Of a stretch of 64,000 nucleotides of DNA, positions 61,401-64,000 are shown piece by piece. The DNA comes from Chitinophaga polysaccharea (GTDB lineage Bacteria > Bacteroidota > Bacteroidia > Chitinophagales > Chitinophagaceae): assembly GCF_007829335.1 (NCBI RefSeq), contig NZ_VIWO01000001.1:1488001-1552000 (forward strand), in the 5' to 3' direction. The notes below the pieces were generated by a model, which saw only the letters and a program-made list of their open reading frames with translations, did not search any database and was not told the origin of the DNA. The first letter of the stretch is position 1. Every line of letters starts with the position of its first letter. A program made the translations under genes and the position numbers.

Positions 61401-64000
61401 CACCCGTAGCGCCGCTGCTGGTGGCATCTAACCTGCGTAACCGGGTGGCGTGGAGTGCGGTATATAATAGTGGTCAGGATATCAATACCCTGAGTCATGC
61501 CAGCGCTACCTACTACAGCTATGATATCCACGGAAATGTGGATACGCTGCTGCAAGACTATCGCCTGGGCGCCATGGGAGATAATAATAACCGCTTCAAG
61601 AAGCTACAATATAATTATGACCTGGTATCGGGTAAAGTTAACGAAGTGGCATACCAGGCCGGCATGCCAGACGCCTTCTATCATCGATATACATATGATG
61701 CAGAAAACCGTATCACCAACGTAGAAACCAGCACCGACTATTTCTATTGGGAAAACGACGCCTTTTACCAGTACTATAAACATGGGCCATTGGCCAGGTC
61801 TGTCATTGGTCAACAACAGGTGCAGGGACTCGATTATGCCTACACACTGCAAGGCTGGTTGAAAGGAGTAAACAGCACCACCTTAACTCCTGCCTTTGAT
61901 ATGGGCAGCGATGGCAATACCGGCAGCCTGGTAGCCAGAGATGCCTTTGGATATGGGTTACATTATTTTGGAGATAACGATTACAAAGCCATCAGCAACA
62001 CTGCAAAATTTGCCACAGGACCAGGGAATGATACCAGCATCTTCAAACCGCTGTATAATGGCAACATTGCCGCTATGAGCGTAAACCTACCTGCTGTAGG
62101 AACGCCGCTACTGTACACTTATCGATATGATGTACTGAACCGCCTGAGCAGCATGACTGCCGCCAAAGGCCTGAATACCACCACTAATACCTGGAGCCCA
62201 TCTAAATTGCAGGACTTCGCAGAAAATGTTACATACGATGCCAATGGCAACATACAATCGTATATGCGTAACGGTAATGGTTCCCTGGGCGGCAAGTTCA
62301 TGTCCATGGACTCGCTGATGTACAGCTACAAGCTGAATTCCAATCAGCTCGACTATGTAGATGATAAGGTAGATAGTAAAAACTATTCCACCGACCTGGA
62401 TAAGCAGCTGCCCGGCAATTATCAATATGATGCTATCGGCAATTTGATAGCCGAAGGCAAGGATAGCATTTCCTGGACGGTATATGGCAAAATACAACGT
62501 GTTAAGAAGGCCGACAGCACCACCATCGCTTACACATACGACGTATCGGGCAATCGTATCAGCAAAAAAGTGAAAAATGCCGAAACCTGGTATGTCCGCG
62601 ATGCTACCGGCAATGTAATGGGTATTTATACTTTCGGCAACACTGCGGTTAACAGCGGGGATCTAACTCTCACAGAATCACATATCTACGGCAGTAGCCG
62701 GCTGGGTATCCTGAACCAGAATGTGAATGTGCAGCATGTTGCTACCCCGGTAGTAGTTACCCTCCCTGGCGTAGGAAATGGAATAAATACTATCTTTAAC
62801 AGGGGTAATAAGGTCTTTGAATTAAGTAATCACCTGGGCAACGTACTGGCTACCATTTCTGACCGCAAGCGTCCCATTTCGATAAACGGTACTACCGTTG
62901 ACCACTTCGATCCCATCATCACTACGGCCCAGGATTATTATCCGTTTGGCTCCCTGATGCCTGGTCGTGGTGGCAAATTAACCGCCGGTGGATGGGCTGC
63001 CGGCAGCGATAACGTAAATGGGTATACGGTACCGGCTAGTTTGACGATTAGTAGTCGCTCCAATAATCAGCCTTCGGAATATGTGGCTTCCACGGATGTC
63101 ACGTTCATCGAAGGATTTGATTCCGGCGTGGGAGATACGTTTACAGCCTATCTGGCAGATGGTAGTTATGCCGGTGGAAATGGCGGAAGTGGTGCGAGTG
63201 GGGGAGTTGGTTCTTATAGGTATGGGTTTAACGGGAAGGAGAATGATAATGAAGTGAAGGGAGAAGGGAATCAGCAGGATTATGGGTTTAGGATATATGA
63301 TCCACGATTAGCTAAGTTCTTGAGCGTTGATCCTTTATCACCCAAATACCCCGAATTAACGCCATATCAATTTGCGAGTAATAGACCTATAGATGGAATC
63401 GATGAAGATGGTCTGGAACATTCACCAGCTGGAAAAAATACAAATGGAGTTCCGAGAGATAATACGGCTGTTTCCCCAAATTCGGAGCATCCAGCTGTGA
63501 TAGCCTATAATAAAGCAACTGCTTCTCAAAGAAACTGGTTTAGGACGATGAGTGCTTCTGTTGGTGGCAGTAGTAGTAGTATTGGGGCTACTCCGAATCT
63601 AGGTTATTATGGCAACAGACAGCGTGCAATTCAATCACAACAGGCATTTTTAGCTGTTGGTTGGAATGCAGATGGTAGTGAGCCAGGATGGCACAAGTTA
63701 TCCACTAATAAAACATTCAGTAATCTTTCGCGTAATATGCTTATGCCAATGGCGGAAATGGGGATAGGTGAAGGCATATTTGGATTAACAGTGGGAGGTG
63801 GATTCGGAAAGATGTTAGAAATTAGGGAAGCATCAACAAAGATCGACTTCATTAGAGATATTTATGGTGTCAAGAGGACTAAAAACATCGGTTTATTAGA
63901 AGGAGTAGTAAACGGTGGGCGAATAAATTGGATCGCTATTAGTGGTGATGAATCACTCCCTGGAACAATTTATTCAGTCAATGCCAATAATAGGTTTTTT
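55433..64000 (+). CDS. Giant RHS-repeat protein with core domain and variable C-terminus (3' end outside window)
   Basis: Open without a stop from the ATG at 55433 to the window end: 2856 residues visible. Signal peptide 'GIILLLLILTGQWLNPGLLL'. In order: an FN3-like domain (about 170-290, 'DELTVRWDAVTGADEYDLEW'), a Cys-rich helical region (about 570-1320), a WD/delayed-propeller-like repeat insert (about 1335-1705, 'DIKRTQDGGLIIAGATL', 'VRLDAAGNVVWNKGIYTGG'), RHS/YD repeats (about 1880-2400, 'YNTLNQVVEQRSPDGGLSRF'), and the RHS core (from about residue 2597, 'GFNGKENDNEVKG', 'DYGFRIYDPRLAKFLSVDPL'). After 'DGIDEDGLEH' (about 2657) begins a non-repeat C-terminal region typical of polymorphic toxins. 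Confidence 0.93.
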   Translation, partial: MRPIRGIILLLLILTGQWLNPGLLLAQTGLTVKKMLDGSKGELVANASVMVQDSAYFDATLKPKLEASYPVKNAVTFKLNEYSPVYPGGAFTATANVRITYTKPDQTTGTVDRTLAINYDTTTSYNSRSSFVFSDAHRVDVKLLSVTVSNPAVLGMLVLENEMNVKPVFKLDAVNDAVKNISYVNAPNTDSTDELTVRWDAVTGADEYDLEWAYVDSTALVNQRYGNPLNSNLVFRNNASRVSVSQNVYAIPLLYDNGGVLYVRVRAVQVKEKNSRTATSWSSDFANGMVAFNFTGHQRKLNWQSSIGFAEDGKRKAVVQYFDGSMLARQTVTKDNTTQTTTVAETMYDRQGRPVIQVLPAPTLENIMKYRPGFNTAVNGAEYDKDQYDNLTDPTQILTVAANPMGTGKGAANYYSPQNPNAAQGLERFVPDAQGYPFTETVYTPDNTGRISRQSGVGVDYKLRSGHETVYTYGSAAQKELDAIFGTDAGDESHYFKNMVRDANGQYSVTYQDMHGRTVATALAGGADSGRLKDLPTNIISPVTETLSGVGKTDFHDLEMSTRKSQLVERKEYYTFSYTLVPPVLKKKDCNGVDVCYIGKFDLEIKITDDSYNQLLGGQPVIKTFTNYNAGTVISDCNTPAPITVSFSLWLEKGSYDITKTLRINEAALNDYRNNLFLKGNVCTSLDKIIQEQRTLMGGTTCEPTCQSCLAGLGTYSSFVTRYMQQAGWNLADSANYRNELNAAWTKAVDACDLLCQKIPESASIRKAMLADMTAPSGQYANADSTRYEYSIFYNGNGAVNPRYKDTTIIYRDADGNPSMVLDELIDKMVTPQQLLPTQFAAKFQPSWADALLPYHPEYCKLLESERHKESQLWDIKFGAVDTYQAAKDSGYLNPTNGSGGVFAAYGTNVSRQDPLVSEKAGAYKGDFESHLTSYKNGVSIYAYSAIAVLCKKNDSNCASNFSGPGSVFNESSLCPGDLNMIWRSFREAYLSEKRKYIDNLVETAICPAGAAKVSAATLVQAGMVPDFPNATAIMQNGGYDYVLNPGTEAAMTDSAKKAQQQSYDQNCNSYVNTWMNQLAPCQYTPAQWQDVKALLLQVCKDGSDSAHPMGASSTPPDANNQSRSFESVINSYNTSHGITADRNVCNGLLIKTPAAYNAQSVTSNMPVLTKPGDCECGKVTTMKREYDLAHLGQETFSAYLMRTRQLNISQAQLNDLLDACNASGACTYIDHVVNIPPAFQCYSPAPCTTCKVVDSLYATFTAAYPGITPLIPEADTMQQRKNELFANYMNNRLGYSLSVVDYLVFRDSCQRSGYGDTVVGQQPLSISLLNGAGAKIIDIKRTQDGGLIIAGATLIANTNTYDKALLMKVKANGEVMWTKTFDAGSQRDHFMKVNETANGGFIAAGSTLNNTFTDDGITPTQGGYASIVRLDAAGNVVWNKGIYTGGTDGNEIRDIIELSNGDIAFTGMHNATSAQCDWMVGVLNSAGTVKWIRKMGSIYGDIAQAMVEDGDTLVMAGLYYVSGRYDFALNGINKGTGEYLGGRLYNQDDKKSDISAMYKLPGGTGYRLTMTGATDMGSSNGRGAVVDIALDGSVSRGVRLTGLESGYPNTYFLGSELLSDGSVLLAPNLDEPNNGIYVAKLAANGALSWSRRLQQTAAGSWVRKLVLGPGNNSIVEGAVFGRNATLFTYDLNGKAACNDTTVAMSADPLPVTVSTFTLSINEMINYPSFNSNSTVGTASFTTNYDYCQGGANGAMTLYKGPLLCGQSKPVFDYVPVATENSCTDSSFYLLNTAVEIYKSRVDSLRNDFDQAYIASCKQAAAAEVFTMAHGLSEYHYTLYYYDQAGNLVKTVPPAGVVLDRSDTWLNGVSAARANGTRKVPAHSLVTEYRYNTLNQVVEQRSPDGGLSRFWYDRLGRLAVSQNAQQRINNLYSYTLYDYLGRITEVGQLKSLTPITNLVSRNNTSLQQWLAAAASTKTEVTVTVYDAAYSPVAPLLVASNLRNRVAWSAVYNSGQDINTLSHASATYYSYDIHGNVDTLLQDYRLGAMGDNNNRFKKLQYNYDLVSGKVNEVAYQAGMPDAFYHRYTYDAENRITNVETSTDYFYWENDAFYQYYKHGPLARSVIGQQQVQGLDYAYTLQGWLKGVNSTTLTPAFDMGSDGNTGSLVARDAFGYGLHYFGDNDYKAISNTAKFATGPGNDTSIFKPLYNGNIAAMSVNLPAVGTPLLYTYRYDVLNRLSSMTAAKGLNTTTNTWSPSKLQDFAENVTYDANGNIQSYMRNGNGSLGGKFMSMDSLMYSYKLNSNQLDYVDDKVDSKNYSTDLDKQLPGNYQYDAIGNLIAEGKDSISWTVYGKIQRVKKADSTTIAYTYDVSGNRISKKVKNAETWYVRDATGNVMGIYTFGNTAVNSGDLTLTESHIYGSSRLGILNQNVNVQHVATPVVVTLPGVGNGINTIFNRGNKVFELSNHLGNVLATISDRKRPISINGTTVDHFDPIITTAQDYYPFGSLMPGRGGKLTAGGWAAGSDNVNGYTVPASLTISSRSNNQPSEYVASTDVTFIEGFDSGVGDTFTAYLADGSYAGGNGGSGASGGVGSYRYGFNGKENDNEVKGEGNQQDYGFRIYDPRLAKFLSVDPLSPKYPELTPYQFASNRPIDGIDEDGLEHSPAGKNTNGVPRDNTAVSPNSEHPAVIAYNKATASQRNWFRTMSASVGGSSSSIGATPNLGYYGNRQRAIQSQQAFLAVGWNADGSEPGWHKLSTNKTFSNLSRNMLMPMAEMGIGEGIFGLTVGGGFGKMLEIREASTKIDFIRDIYGVKRTKNIGLLEGVVNGGRINWIAISGDESLPGTIYSVNANNRFF

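Noticed and set aside
61497-61724. Plus-strand frame of 75 residues inside the RHS gene
   Set aside because: It lies in a different frame fully inside the RHS coding region, which has strong RHS repeat sense there.
1-64000. tRNA, rRNA, transposase, integrase or phage genes
   Set aside because: Read for tRNA-like T-loops and for transposase or integrase motifs; none was found.

Overview
The window comes from a Bacteroidota chromosome, most likely Chitinophaga or a close relative in Chitinophagaceae. The evidence is the gene families: SusC/SusD pairs, ECF-sigma/FecR/TonB-receptor modules with STN and DUF4974-like domains, DUF4249, DUF1080, DUF1634, CvfB, RNase Y, and giant RHS proteins with DUF5977-like repeats. 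The regulatory style fits too: several intergenic regions carry the Bacteroidetes -7 element TAnnTTTG. No tRNA, rRNA, CRISPR array, transposase or phage gene was found.

Layout. 1-4.6 kb: the 3' part of a susD gene, a DJ-1/PfpI protein, atpG standing alone, and scpB with a very long acidic tail. 4.6-11.8 kb (minus strand): purine nucleoside phosphorylase, a short-chain dehydrogenase, a DUF1080 secreted protein, rny, zapA, a small coiled-coil gene and pheT. 11.8-12.4 kb: an unusual 586-base intergenic region with a heptad-periodic repeat array, a 40-bp-arm inverted repeat, and a cluster of DnaA-box-like 9-mers, three of them exactly 22 bp apart. It lies between the divergent genes pheT and dnaB and is a candidate origin of replication or DnaA-controlled region. 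12.4-17.3 kb: dnaB, a MATE transporter, rsmE, and pyrD on the minus strand.

17.4-29.2 kb holds two complete surface-signalling and uptake modules. The first is ECF sigma, FecR, TonB-dependent receptor and DUF4249 lipoprotein. The second is ECF sigma, FecR, SusC and SusD. In each, the receptor's STN domain is expected to signal through FecR to the sigma factor, which drives the receptor genes. 29.5-35.3 kb: a small DUF6686-like protein, a periplasmic glutaminase, a CbpA-type DnaJ followed by a tiny DinD/BRO-like protein and a 14-TM MFS exporter in one overlapping operon, then a REC-PAS-histidine kinase. 35.3-43 kb: CvfB, a TauE/SafE exporter with its DUF1634 partner, a GH29 fucosidase with a perfect LacI-type operator, mqo, a Tat-type metallophosphoesterase, a SUKH-like protein and a lipoprotein.

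43.5 kb to the end is one same-strand cluster of six exported proteins: an outer-membrane-barrel-like protein with a coiled-coil insert, a small two-domain secreted protein, a 2179-residue protein whose N-terminus resembles the SpvB/TcB start and which carries PA14 and DUF5977-like domains, a jelly-roll-like protein, a LolA-like protein, and a giant RHS protein (at least 2856 residues, cut by the window end). The last has a WD-like repeat insert, RHS repeats, the RHS core and the start of a variable C-terminal domain. It looks like a Bacteroidota version of a split TcB/TcC-type cocoon with dedicated export partners, and it is the most interesting system here.
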